A stretch of 64,000 nt of DNA, from the NCBI RefSeq assembly GCF_002954355.1, contig NZ_MQVV01000016.1, forward strand, positions 405,906-469,905, given 5' to 3'. Both the position numbers and the translations under genes were made by a program. The DNA is from Nonlabens tegetincola (GTDB taxonomy: Bacteria; Bacteroidota; Bacteroidia; Flavobacteriales; Flavobacteriaceae). The notes beneath the pieces are model-generated. The model did no database searches. It saw nothing but the letters and a program-made list of their open reading frames with translations, and was not told the origin of the DNA. Shown here in pieces: positions 34,589 to 44,354 of this stretch (position 1 is its first letter; each line of letters opens with the position of its first letter).

Positions 34589-35182
34589 TCAATTATTTAA
34601 CAAAAAATCGTTTAAATAACATACAAAACGTTTCGTTTGTTCAATATCTTTATTTGGAAGTACAAATTCTGCTTTATTTAATTTTTTTAATTCAGTCCAC
34701 TGATTCTCCATTCTAGCGATCACTTCCTCTTCAGTAACCTTATCTCTCGCCATGACTCTTTGCACTCTTACCGACCTTGGTGCAGTAATTAAAACAACAG
34801 AATCGCAAATGGAATCTCCACCACTTTCGTATAAAATAGCTGCTTCATACATTCCATAAACAGCATCTTGAGCGGCTACCCAATCATTAAATTTTAATCT
34901 AACTGCAGGATGTATAATTTTGTTAAGCTCTTTCAATAACTCTTTATCATTGAAAACTTTTGAAGCAATAAACTTTCTACTAGGTTGTTCAACACCATCA
35001 ATCTTGACGTAAGCGTCATCTCCTAGTAACAATTTTACTTTATTAATTACAGTATGATCTTTAGCCAAAATTAGTTTAGCTTCATCATCTGCGATAAATA
35101 ATGGTACACCGTATGATTTAAACATGTTAACCACTGTGGTTTTTCCACTTCCGATTCCTCCTGTAATACCTATTACTCTCAT
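34589..35182 (-). CDS. coaE: Dephospho-CoA kinase
   Basis: Last step of coenzyme A synthesis: phosphorylates the 3'-hydroxyl of dephospho-CoA. 197 residues, with P-loop GGIGSGKTT (8-16), the substrate motif FIADDEAK, IHPAVR and the lid region RVMARDKVTEEE. Its start overlaps the YbbR-domain gene stop by 4 bases, so the order glycosyltransferase-YbbR-coaE forms one minus-strand operon. Confidence 0.95.
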   Translation of the reverse strand: MRVIGITGGIGSGKTTVVNMFKSYGVPLFIADDEAKLILAKDHTVINKVKLLLGDDAYVKIDGVEQPSRKFIASKVFNDKELLKELNKIIHPAVRLKFNDWVAAQDAVYGMYEAAILYESGGDSICDSVVLITAPRSVRVQRVMARDKVTEEEVIARMENQWTELKKLNKAEFVLPNKDIEQTKRFVCYLNDFLLNN

Positions 35183-36096
35183 TTTTTTGATACTATCATT
35201 ACAGTGTTTGGAATAGTTCTTAACCCTTGTAGTTCTTTAATGTTAGAAGAAACTGAAGGTATTAGCATCAATGAATCTGATAATATTTTTGGTAGCTCTA
35301 AAGTTATTGATAAATCCTTACGATTAACCACAGTATTCAATGGTTTGTTTCCTTTTACTTGTAAACTATCAACAGTAAGGTAATAAGTATTTGGAATCGA
35401 AATATCCTTTAAGCTTTTGGTGGTAGTAAATTCCGTATAGGGTTGAGCTATAAAGGTAATGGTTAATTCATTAGGAGCAACTTTAGCTGTCGTGAAATAT
35501 TTATTTAAATCTACTTGAACTGTTGTTGTATCACGATCTAACGTGATAGATTCTTTATCCAACACCAAGTTCTTAAAATCTGCTAATTCACCTTCTGCAC
35601 CAGAAATAAGAACACTATCAATAGAAAATATAGGCTCTTTAACTAGTCTATAGGCATCTTTAAAATCAATGATTAAGTTTTTATCGATAGGTACTTTTTT
35701 ACTAAGTTTTCTATAAACATCAACAGTAACTGGTTTGTTACTCAAAGAAACCAAACTTAAACCATCAGTCATTTGATTAATTGCAATAAATGCATCATTA
35801 GGAATAAAATGTGGATTAGAATCAGTCCTCACCCATTCTTTAAAATCTAAATTTACTTGATAATTAAACAGCTTCCTATAAATAATACTATAACCCGAAC
35901 CTCGTACTACAGCAGGAACAGTAATAGTATTATTTTGATTTTCAAATTCGTATTCGATAGGTAAATTATCCCAATTGATTTCAATATCTACGGTATCTTG
36001 ATAAGTACTTCCATATTTTAAAATGAACCAAACTATCGCACTTCCTAATATGAATGTGAGAAGGACCCCATAATTATTTTTACTTGCCTTAATCAT
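35179..36096 (-). CDS. YbbR-domain protein, CdaR-like
   Basis: A 305-residue protein with one N-terminal transmembrane helix (about 11-27) and an extracytoplasmic beta-rich region with YbbR-like repeats. In other bacteria such proteins (CdaR) modulate c-di-AMP cyclase at the membrane; no cyclase gene is in this window. It overlaps coaE by 4 bases downstream and the glycosyltransferase by 4 bases upstream. Confidence 0.8.
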   Translation of the reverse strand: MIKASKNNYGVLLTFILGSAIVWFILKYGSTYQDTVDIEINWDNLPIEYEFENQNNTITVPAVVRGSGYSIIYRKLFNYQVNLDFKEWVRTDSNPHFIPNDAFIAINQMTDGLSLVSLSNKPVTVDVYRKLSKKVPIDKNLIIDFKDAYRLVKEPIFSIDSVLISGAEGELADFKNLVLDKESITLDRDTTTVQVDLNKYFTTAKVAPNELTITFIAQPYTEFTTTKSLKDISIPNTYYLTVDSLQVKGNKPLNTVVNRKDLSITLELPKILSDSLMLIPSVSSNIKELQGLRTIPNTVMIVSKK

Positions 36097-37094
36097 TTAA
36101 AAAATAGTTTTGGAAAAGCCTCTTTCTCATTTTTGTTAAGAATTTTAATAGCTATGAAAGAAGTAAGGAAACCGATACCGTATCCATAGAACTGTACCAT
36201 TGTTGCATACACAGCTTTGAATCCTACACTTATATTATTCTTAATCGTAGCATCAATAAAAATAAGAAAAAAGTAAGTGGTATAGACTAATAACAATTCA
36301 ACATAACCTAGCAGTGAAAAAGCAACACTAAACATAGCTCCCAATATAAAAAGAGAGGGAAACCAAAAGGTAAGTTTTGATGTTTGTGGATGCCATTTAT
36401 TTAAAATTACCCTAACCTTTCCAAATTTTTCAACTTGCTTTTTAAATAAAGTCCACGATATTCTTCTTTCATGATAAACATATGCCTTTTTAATAAGCTT
36501 AGTTTCATATCCAGATTGCCATAACCGTATACTTAGATCAGGATCTTCACCAGGATGAATCGTACCAAAACCACCAGTATCCTCAAAAGCCTTTTTACTT
36601 AATCCCATATTAAAGCTTCTCGGTTGAAATTTACCTAGTTGTTCACCACCACCTCTAATTCCTCCTGTAGTAAGGAAAGATGTCATTGAATAATTGATCG
36701 CTTTTTGTAAATCGGTAAAACTCTCGTGTGCTGCATCTGGACCTCCATAACAATGTACAAAATCGTTTTTTAAAAACTCATCAACTTCATTCAAGTAATT
36801 TTCTGGTATTAAACAATCACTATCCAGAATTATAAAATAATCACCTTGCGCTCTACTCATACCATAATTACGAGAATCACCAGGCCCAGAGTTCGGTTTA
36901 AAATAGTATGAAATGTTTACGCTTTCGCGAAAGCGAGAACATACTATATCAGACTTTGAAGTAGACCCATCTTCTATAATCACAACCTCAAAAGATCTGT
37001 CAAAATTTAATTTTTCCAGACTCTTCAACAATTTTTCAAGCTCGTCTGGCCGATTGTAAACGGGAATTATAAATGAATAATCAATGCTTTTCAC
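36093..37094 (-). CDS. Family 2 glycosyltransferase
   Basis: A 333-residue GT-A enzyme: SFIIPVYNRPDELEKLLKSL at the N-terminus, VVIIEDGSTS, and the metal motif LDSDC near residue 85. FNMGLSKKAFEDTGGF and GEDPDLSIRLWQSG are acceptor-side motifs. Two or three C-terminal hydrophobic helices (about 250-320) put it at the inner membrane. The acceptor is unknown. A palindrome copy encodes SRFRES. Confidence 0.9.
   Translation of the reverse strand: MKSIDYSFIIPVYNRPDELEKLLKSLEKLNFDRSFEVVIIEDGSTSKSDIVCSRFRESVNISYYFKPNSGPGDSRNYGMSRAQGDYFIILDSDCLIPENYLNEVDEFLKNDFVHCYGGPDAAHESFTDLQKAINYSMTSFLTTGGIRGGGEQLGKFQPRSFNMGLSKKAFEDTGGFGTIHPGEDPDLSIRLWQSGYETKLIKKAYVYHERRISWTLFKKQVEKFGKVRVILNKWHPQTSKLTFWFPSLFILGAMFSVAFSLLGYVELLLVYTTYFFLIFIDATIKNNISVGFKAVYATMVQFYGYGIGFLTSFIAIKILNKNEKEAFPKLFFK
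36920..36935. repeat. 16-bp palindrome CGCTTTCGCGAAAGCG, copy 9
   Basis: Exact copy inside the glycosyltransferase gene, read on the minus strand as Arg-Phe-Arg-Glu-Ser. Confidence 0.95.
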
Positions 37095-37112
37095 ATTTCA
37101 AAAATACAAATA

Positions 37113-37139
37113 AAAAAAGGCCGCACGAGGCGGCCTTTT
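37113..37139 (-). terminator. Terminator of the 2326-residue T9SS protein gene
   Basis: A perfect stem AAAAGGCCGC/GCGGCCTTTT with loop ACGAG and, on the minus strand, a T-run. The terminator at 44305 shares its GGCCGC/GCGGCC core. Confidence 0.88.
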
Positions 37140-37157
37140 AAGTATAAAGAAATGAAG

Positions 37158-40100
37158 TTATTCTTTAATTACTCGTACAGTTTTAGTTGCACCGTTACTA
37201 GTAACCTGAATTAAATACATTCCTGTAGAATAAGTCGAAAGATCAATTACCGCATTTTGAGACGCTGGTTTAAGACTAACAACACGTTGACCACTTAGAT
37301 TTGTTACTGAAACAGAATCTATGGTATTTACAGCGTTAATATTTACTACATCTACAGTTGGGTTAGGATAATAAGTAAATCCTAATTCCTGAGTATTATC
37401 AACGCTAGCTGCTGCGTCAATTTCAAATACTCCTACATGGAAATCGTAATCTTCAAGATCATCAACTGCACCATCAGTTGCGTAAATTGCAAATCTTGTA
37501 ATTCCACTGTAAGCACTAATATCAATTATCTCTCTAGTACCTGTTACAGCAGGCTGATTTGCCACTGTCCACGTAAATAGAGAAGTCCAAGTCACACCAT
37601 TATCAGTAGAAACTAATAAATCAACCTGATCATCAGACCCCATTGTATCAGTATCTGTAGCATCAGAGATACCCGAAGTGGTCCAATCAGTTACGGCTAC
37701 TTCAATCGTAAGTTCATCATTAGAAGTTCCTGATAAATCAAAATCCTCTGAGATTAGCCATTCCTGATCTACATTTTGGAATAAGTTAAGTGCATTTGAA
37801 TTAACCACTGTACCATTAATATCTGTATAGGCTCTAGAATCTCTCCAGTCAGAAGTTCCTAATCCTGAAGGACCAGAAGCTATATCACCAGATCCTGCTT
37901 CATCCCAACAAGTATTAGGTGCATTTTGAGACATATCTGCCGCATAAGGATATGATGTAACCGGTAAACATGCAGTACTGAAGGTAATTGGGCCTACCCA
38001 CGTACTAAAGTTACCCATTCCACAATCTGCACGCACATAAACTTCATAACTTGTAGAAGCAGTAAGACCGCTTTCAGTCACGGTAGTTGTTGTTGTAGAT
38101 GTTCCTGCACCTGTAGGAGCTCCAGAACCAGCTGTAACTACAACATATTCCCATGCAGTTTCAGATCCACCTGCTGTCCAAGATACATCTGCAGTTGTCG
38201 CTGTAATATTAGCAACAGTAATGCTAGACGGAGTCAAACAGCCGTTGAAGTCCTCTACAGCTACATCATCTATAGCTATATCTCCACCGAAAGAAGCACC
38301 ACGTGTACCTCTAAATCTAACAGAAATTGTAGCACCGTTGTATGCTCCTAGTGGAACTATAGCAGTTTGCCAAGCGTCTGTTTGATTTACCTGTTGTTGT
38401 CCAACAAGAGTGAACACATCTAGATCCCAACCTGAACCATCATTCACATCAACATGTAAGGTATCAAAATCTGGACCCCACATGTGATATGCAAAACTTA
38501 ATGCTGGATTAGTTAATGCAGTCATGTCTATTAAAGGGGACACTAATTCTGCTTCTGAACCTGCACTTCCTGAAGATGCTTCAGTAAAGAAATAATTAGA
38601 TCCTGTCGCTGCAGCTGTAGGACCTGTATTAGTTGATCCAGTACCACCTGTACTAACATCCCAAGTGTATCCTGATGTTTGAGGAGTACTCCAACAATTT
38701 TCTTCAACAAATGAAGTGGTAACTGTAAAAGACTCAAAACCTTCTGAATATGGAGCTACAAATGCTGAACAAGCCGTGGTAAATGTTCCAGGACCAGTTG
38801 CGCTACTTAAAGTTCCTCCACCACAATCTGCAGTAACATAGAATTCATAACAAGTTTCACTTGTTAAACCTGTAATTACAAAATTAGAATTCGTTGTAGC
38901 TGTTACTTCAAACACGTTAGGATCGGTAGAAGCCGTTCCCGGTGTAAATCCACAAGGGCCATACTCAACAATCCAAGAAGTAGATGAGCCGTTCTCAGTC
39001 CAACTTAAATCCGCACTTGCGTCAGTAACATTTGCTACAGTAAGAACAGATGGATTAGGACATGCAGGTAATTCATCCACTTTAAAATCATCAATAGATA
39101 TATCACCTTCAAAAGTACCATTTGAAGTAGCTATGAATCTAAATTGAACCGTTTGACCAGCGTAAGCAGTTAGATCAACTAATTGTGGTAACCACGGATC
39201 AGCCTGAGCTGTTTGCTGTTGACCTGGACCAACAGTAAAGATATTTGTCCAAGAAGTACCATCATAAATTTCAAGGTCTAGTGTACCTATTTCACCACCG
39301 AACATGTGGTAAAAGAACTCTACCGATGGCGTTGTTAATCCTGATAGATCAATCAACGGAGTAACTAAGGTTGCAGTATCTCCTACTGCACCACTTGATG
39401 CTTCAGTATAGAAATAATTTGATCCTGTATTTGCATTAAGAGGTCCTGTTCCTGTAGAAGGAGTAGAACCGCTACCATCAACATTCCAATCGTATGCGCT
39501 ATCAGATGAAGCTGTCCAACAATCATCTTCTACAAAAGATGTGCTTGTTGCCATATTTTCAAATCCGTTGAAATAAGGAGCTGTAAAAGCTGCACAAGTT
39601 GTTGTAAATGGTTCAGGGCCTGTGAAAACACTTTCATCACCAGCTCCACATCTAGCTAGCACGTAGAATTCATAATCGGTTTCAGGTGTTAATCCTGTAA
39701 CCTGAACATTGCTATTTGTCAGTACGTTAACTAATGGAATTGCATAAGTTGCTGGGTCTAATGGGTCAAAACCTACTGGACCTACAACTACGTCCCACTC
39801 TGTCTCTGTTGCTCCTGCATCCCAATCAAGGTCTGCGGTAGTGTCTGCAACAGCAACCGTTGATAAATTAGCTGGTTCTAAACAACTAGGCTGTACTTCG
39901 TACACAAAGTCGTCAATATACATAGCATCAAATGCTCCAAACGGATTGAATTTAATAGCTACAAATCCACCAGTTGTTGTAATACTAGTAAAGTTTACAG
40001 TTATCAGTTCATATTGATCATCCGGTAAATCAGCATTGGCAAAAGTTTGAACACTTGTAAAGGTAGAAGAATCAGTAGGGTCAGTCATAACCCCAACTTC

Positions 40101-43100
40101 AATTCCTCCTGTATCACGATCATAAGCTTGGAATTTAACTCGTTTGTCATTGCTTAAGTCAGAGAATTCTGGAGAAATCCAGAAGATTTCAGTAGCTGCT
40201 GGACTACCGCTATACATGTAAATATGTTGCGAACCAGAATTTGCAATGAAGTCCTCAACTTCTACTAGTGCAGCTGTTGTTCCACTACCTACAATTAAAT
40301 TTGACTCACAATTATTTAAACCATCTATTGGGTCTGAATCAAAATCGTTAGCATATGGAGCTGTTAACGGCGCACACCTAGTTGTAAATGAGAAAGGACC
40401 TACCCAGTTACTAAATCCACCATTAGGACATGCAGATCTAACATAGTAATCATAGGTTGTATCTGGAGTTAGACCACTAATTAATTCACCTGTATTAGTA
40501 CTTGTAGTTTGTACTCCCGTAGCACTTGATCCTTGAGTAAATCCAGTTACATCATATTCATATTCCCATGAAGTAGCCGTATCATTTTCATTCCAGAACA
40601 AATTAGCTTCAGTAGAAGTAATTGAGTCAGCGTTCAAGTCAGATACGTTAGGACAAGTAGGTAATTCATCAACAGTTACGTCATCGATAGATATATCTCC
40701 ACCAAACGAAGTTCCTCTCGTTCCTCTAAATCTAATTTGAATAGTCATATTCGCGTAAGCAGATAAATCTACTTGTGCAATCTGCCATGGATCAGCCTGA
40801 TTAGTCTGTTGTTGTCCAGTAAGTGTGAACACATCTAATATCCAAGTAGAACCATCATTAATATCGATTGCAAGATTATCAAAATCCGGTCCCCACATAT
40901 GGTAAGCAAATGTCAAGGTAGGTGTAGTAAGTGCAGATAAGTCAATCAAAGGAGAATCTAACTCTGCAACTGCTCCAGTCGTTCCAGAAGAAGCTTCAGT
41001 AAAGAAATAATTATTTCCATTGTAAGCTGCTAATGGACCAGTATTCGTAGAACCTGTACCACCAGTACTCACATCCCAAGTATATCCAGTTGTTTGAGGA
41101 GTACTCCAACAGTTTTCTTCTACAAAAGAGGTTGATACTGTAAAAGCTTCAAATCCTTCAAAATAAGGAGCTGCAAACGCTGCACAAGTTGTTTGAAAAC
41201 TTACTGGACCTGACCAAGAAGAGAATCCAGCAGCCCCAGAACAATCTGTTCTTACGTAAACGTCATAATCGGTAAATGCCGTAAGACCTGTTGCAGTATT
41301 TCCTGTTGTTGTTGAAGTTGCTGTACCACTAGTAGTTGCATCAGGTGGTGTACTTCCAGCTGGTACTACAATATATTCAAAATTAGAAGCAGCTGTAGCA
41401 TTGGTATCATTAAAGTCAATATCTACAGTTGTATCGGTAATATTGGATAATGCTATTTGATTAGGTGGAGAACAAAAGGCTCCACAAGTTTCTATTCTCA
41501 TTAAATCTATAGCTATATCAGCTGCAAATCCAGTGCTACCAGGAGCTTCTTGACCTGTAATTTGTAAATAAATTGTTTGTCCTAGGTATGCATCAAGATT
41601 AACACCTACTGGTGCCCACGGATCAGATCCAGCAGTTTGTAATTGACCTTGCGCAGTAAATACATTAGTCCAAGGACCTGTAGGTGAGTTAGAAACATTT
41701 ACTTCAAACGTATCCACTTCAGCACCATAAGCAAAATAATAGAAAGATAGTTCAGCACTATCAGTTGCAAAACTTAGATCAATTGCTGGTGAAACTATTT
41801 CAGCAACTGTAAATGTTCCACTAGTTTCTAAATACGCGAATCCGCCTCCACTAAAAGGAGCGTCAGGACCCGTGCCTGTAGAAGTTGGTGAAATCGCTCT
41901 ATTAAAATTCCATAAACCAGCAGTAGTGGTTCCTACTCCTATGTCACCCGTCCAACCATTATCATTGTTTTCAAACTCTTCTTGAAAAGCAAATACATTG
42001 TCACCATTAGGACACGTAACTCCTTGAGGTGGTAAAAACGCCGTTCTAAAGGTTGCTGGACCGGTTTGTGTACTTAATGTACCAGAACCACAGTCTGCAG
42101 CTACGTAGAAATCATAAGCTGTGTTAGGCATTAGACCTGTTAAAGTGAATGGATTTGTACCTGCAGTAACTTCAAATACATTAGGATCTGTTGAAGCTGT
42201 ACCTGGTGTAAAACCAGTTGGACCATATTCAATTATCCATGATGTTTCTGATCCTTGACTAGTCCAAAGAATTTCAGCATCATTTGCATTTAATACACCT
42301 GTACCTAATAAAGCAACTGGTGCACAAGCAGGAGCTTCCTCTATACTGAAGTCATCAATTGCCATATCTCCAGTTGTAAATCCTACTCTGGTAGATACAA
42401 ATCTTACTTGAATATCTCCAGTATAACCAGCTAAGTTAATGATCGCATTTTCCCATGGATCAGATCCTGAAGTTTGAATTTGTCCAGAAGTCGCAAATAA
42501 TCCTGTTTGCCAAGCACTTCCATCCCAAACATCAACACTTAAGCTTCCCATATTTGCTCCATATAAGAAATAAGCAAATTGAACAGATGGTTCAGTTAAA
42601 CCATCTACATTAATAATTGGAGAAAATAATGTTGCAGTATCTCCATCTGAACCTAAAGTTTCAGTAAACATATAATTAGTACCACTGTTAGCAGCATCAG
42701 GTCCAGTTCCCGCTGAAGGTGTTGTACCTGAAGTGGTAACAGCCCATTCATATTGACTGAATGTATTGGTTGAAACAAATTCTGCTGACCAGCAGTTTTC
42801 TCTTGAAAAATTTGTTGTACCAGTAAAAGATTCAAAATCTTCCACATAAGGCATGGCAGTTGTAGCAGTCAAAGGAAGACATTGAGTAAAAACTGTTATT
42901 TGTTCTGCTGTACTGTAATCTGGCAAATTAGGATCACAAACCTCTCTTACATAAACATCATACTCAGTATCCGGAGTTAAAGAAGTAATTGAGTAGTTTG
43001 CACTATTTGATGTTACCACTGTACCTTGAGCAGGTGAATCAAATGGAGTGGTAATCGTTCCTACAGGAGCATAATTAATTTCCCATTCTGTTGACCCAGT

Positions 43101-44138
43101 TTGTCCTGCAGACCATGAAATATCAGCAGAATCTGGACCTACAAAAACGGATTCTAAACTAGAAACCGGAAAACAACTTATTAAAGTACAAGCTTGATAC
43201 GGTCCAGACCATAAACTTAAATCACCAGCTCCACAGTCAATTTGCACAAAGAAGTCATAGCACGTGTCAGAAGCTAATCCAGTAACATCTGCAAAAGGAG
43301 CAGTAAATTGCTGAACAACAGTTCCTTGACCAGTTCCTGGTGTAGTTATCACTCCTTGTAAAGCGTACTCAATATTAACTACTGGATTTGGGTTACCATT
43401 TGAATCCCATACAAATGAGATACTATTAGAAGTATTTGTTACAGGAGCAAAGTTTGAAGCAGATGGACAAGATTCTGTTGTTGTAAACGTTACAGGACCT
43501 TGACAAGCACTGAAATCTCCACTACCACAATCAGCAATTACATAAACATCATATGATGTAACAGAACTTAAACCTGAAAGCGTTGCTGGATTAGAATTTA
43601 CAGTAACTTGAGTTCCACCAGAACCACAAGTATAGGGACTAATACCATATTCTATTATCCAAGACGTTTCGCTTCCTCCAGCAGTCCAAGCTATCTCTGC
43701 CGAATCAGCGACAACATTTCCTGCCGTTATGTTACTTACAGCTGGACAAGTTGGACAAGTGGCATTACCACTAAAAATAGCCATACCTCCAGAATTGTTA
43801 AATCCTGCATCATAGACTAATATTCCTTCAGAATCCAATAATCTAAATGTTCCATCTCCAGGAAATTGTGTTGGTCGATAATCAATAACCAACGCATCTC
43901 CGTCATTAACTGTTATGCTGTAAGTCTCAACAGCTGGTGGATTTGCACTACCAGTTTGAATAGCATAAGTGGTGGTTGTTCCGGCCACGGTGACATCAAC
44001 ACCAGTATTTGCCGTAAGGTTACCTCCTGAAACCCAGTCGTTACCGAGGTTGTCGGTAAGTTCTAAGGTATAATTACATTGAGCCGAGACGGCGAATGTA
44101 ATCAAGAGAGCACTTAGTAATAAGTAAATTTTTCTCAT
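37158..44138 (-). CDS. Giant T9SS-exported protein with FN3 and MAM-like modules (paralog A)
   Basis: 2326 residues. A signal peptide (ending VSAQ) and a ~110-residue N-terminal domain (LELTDNLGNDWVSGGN) are followed by about nine fibronectin type III domains (typical start ITATTADVSWTAGGSETAW, end YDVYVRADC). Six jelly-roll, MAM-like modules alternate with them, ending IDDFxVDELPAC (about 42860-42330, 42000-41490, 41190-40655, 40375-39885, 39600-39060, 38770-38245). One further module precedes the C-terminal type A sorting domain (YYPNPTVDVVNI to VRVIKE). It is probably a cell-surface or released adhesin. Modules 3 and 6 are near-copies. Confidence 0.93.
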   Translation of the reverse strand: MRKIYLLLSALLITFAVSAQCNYTLELTDNLGNDWVSGGNLTANTGVDVTVAGTTTTYAIQTGSANPPAVETYSITVNDGDALVIDYRPTQFPGDGTFRLLDSEGILVYDAGFNNSGGMAIFSGNATCPTCPAVSNITAGNVVADSAEIAWTAGGSETSWIIEYGISPYTCGSGGTQVTVNSNPATLSGLSSVTSYDVYVIADCGSGDFSACQGPVTFTTTESCPSASNFAPVTNTSNSISFVWDSNGNPNPVVNIEYALQGVITTPGTGQGTVVQQFTAPFADVTGLASDTCYDFFVQIDCGAGDLSLWSGPYQACTLISCFPVSSLESVFVGPDSADISWSAGQTGSTEWEINYAPVGTITTPFDSPAQGTVVTSNSANYSITSLTPDTEYDVYVREVCDPNLPDYSTAEQITVFTQCLPLTATTAMPYVEDFESFTGTTNFSRENCWSAEFVSTNTFSQYEWAVTTSGTTPSAGTGPDAANSGTNYMFTETLGSDGDTATLFSPIINVDGLTEPSVQFAYFLYGANMGSLSVDVWDGSAWQTGLFATSGQIQTSGSDPWENAIINLAGYTGDIQVRFVSTRVGFTTGDMAIDDFSIEEAPACAPVALLGTGVLNANDAEILWTSQGSETSWIIEYGPTGFTPGTASTDPNVFEVTAGTNPFTLTGLMPNTAYDFYVAADCGSGTLSTQTGPATFRTAFLPPQGVTCPNGDNVFAFQEEFENNDNGWTGDIGVGTTTAGLWNFNRAISPTSTGTGPDAPFSGGGFAYLETSGTFTVAEIVSPAIDLSFATDSAELSFYYFAYGAEVDTFEVNVSNSPTGPWTNVFTAQGQLQTAGSDPWAPVGVNLDAYLGQTIYLQITGQEAPGSTGFAADIAIDLMRIETCGAFCSPPNQIALSNITDTTVDIDFNDTNATAASNFEYIVVPAGSTPPDATTSGTATSTTTGNTATGLTAFTDYDVYVRTDCSGAAGFSSWSGPVSFQTTCAAFAAPYFEGFEAFTVSTSFVEENCWSTPQTTGYTWDVSTGGTGSTNTGPLAAYNGNNYFFTEASSGTTGAVAELDSPLIDLSALTTPTLTFAYHMWGPDFDNLAIDINDGSTWILDVFTLTGQQQTNQADPWQIAQVDLSAYANMTIQIRFRGTRGTSFGGDISIDDVTVDELPTCPNVSDLNADSITSTEANLFWNENDTATSWEYEYDVTGFTQGSSATGVQTTSTNTGELISGLTPDTTYDYYVRSACPNGGFSNWVGPFSFTTRCAPLTAPYANDFDSDPIDGLNNCESNLIVGSGTTAALVEVEDFIANSGSQHIYMYSGSPAATEIFWISPEFSDLSNDKRVKFQAYDRDTGGIEVGVMTDPTDSSTFTSVQTFANADLPDDQYELITVNFTSITTTGGFVAIKFNPFGAFDAMYIDDFVYEVQPSCLEPANLSTVAVADTTADLDWDAGATETEWDVVVGPVGFDPLDPATYAIPLVNVLTNSNVQVTGLTPETDYEFYVLARCGAGDESVFTGPEPFTTTCAAFTAPYFNGFENMATSTSFVEDDCWTASSDSAYDWNVDGSGSTPSTGTGPLNANTGSNYFYTEASSGAVGDTATLVTPLIDLSGLTTPSVEFFYHMFGGEIGTLDLEIYDGTSWTNIFTVGPGQQQTAQADPWLPQLVDLTAYAGQTVQFRFIATSNGTFEGDISIDDFKVDELPACPNPSVLTVANVTDASADLSWTENGSSTSWIVEYGPCGFTPGTASTDPNVFEVTATTNSNFVITGLTSETCYEFYVTADCGGGTLSSATGPGTFTTACSAFVAPYSEGFESFTVTTSFVEENCWSTPQTSGYTWDVSTGGTGSTNTGPTAAATGSNYFFTEASSGSAGSEAELVSPLIDMTALTNPALSFAYHMWGPDFDTLHVDVNDGSGWDLDVFTLVGQQQVNQTDAWQTAIVPLGAYNGATISVRFRGTRGASFGGDIAIDDVAVEDFNGCLTPSSITVANITATTADVSWTAGGSETAWEYVVVTAGSGAPTGAGTSTTTTTVTESGLTASTSYEVYVRADCGMGNFSTWVGPITFSTACLPVTSYPYAADMSQNAPNTCWDEAGSGDIASGPSGLGTSDWRDSRAYTDINGTVVNSNALNLFQNVDQEWLISEDFDLSGTSNDELTIEVAVTDWTTSGISDATDTDTMGSDDQVDLLVSTDNGVTWTSLFTWTVANQPAVTGTREIIDISAYSGITRFAIYATDGAVDDLEDYDFHVGVFEIDAAASVDNTQELGFTYYPNPTVDVVNINAVNTIDSVSVTNLSGQRVVSLKPASQNAVIDLSTYSTGMYLIQVTSNGATKTVRVIKE

Positions 44139-44290
44139 GGGTTAAATTTTGTTAAATTATCTGTTCAAAATAGTGAATTCTCCAAACACATGATAACAGT
44201 ATCTTAACATATTCGATGTAATCAATATTCAACCGACAAAATGTTATTTATCTAGTAAGCTAATCGATTTTTAATTTCTACTGATAATTT

Positions 44291-44306
44291 CGCTTTCGCG
44301 AAAGCA
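44291..44306. repeat. Variant palindrome CGCTTTCGCGAAAGCA, intergenic
   Basis: One mismatch at the last base. It lies just beyond the terminator of paralog B on that gene's transcript side. Confidence 0.85.
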
Positions 44307-44334
44307 TAAAAAAAAGGCCGCACAAGGCGGCCTT
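44305..44334 (-). terminator. Terminator of the second giant T9SS protein gene
   Basis: An 8-bp stem AAGGCCGC/GCGGCCTT with loop ACAAG, then a T-run on the minus strand. It is nearly identical to the terminator at 37113, as expected if the gene was duplicated with its terminator. Confidence 0.85.
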
Positions 44335-44354
44335 CTAATTGAATTAAATTAAAT

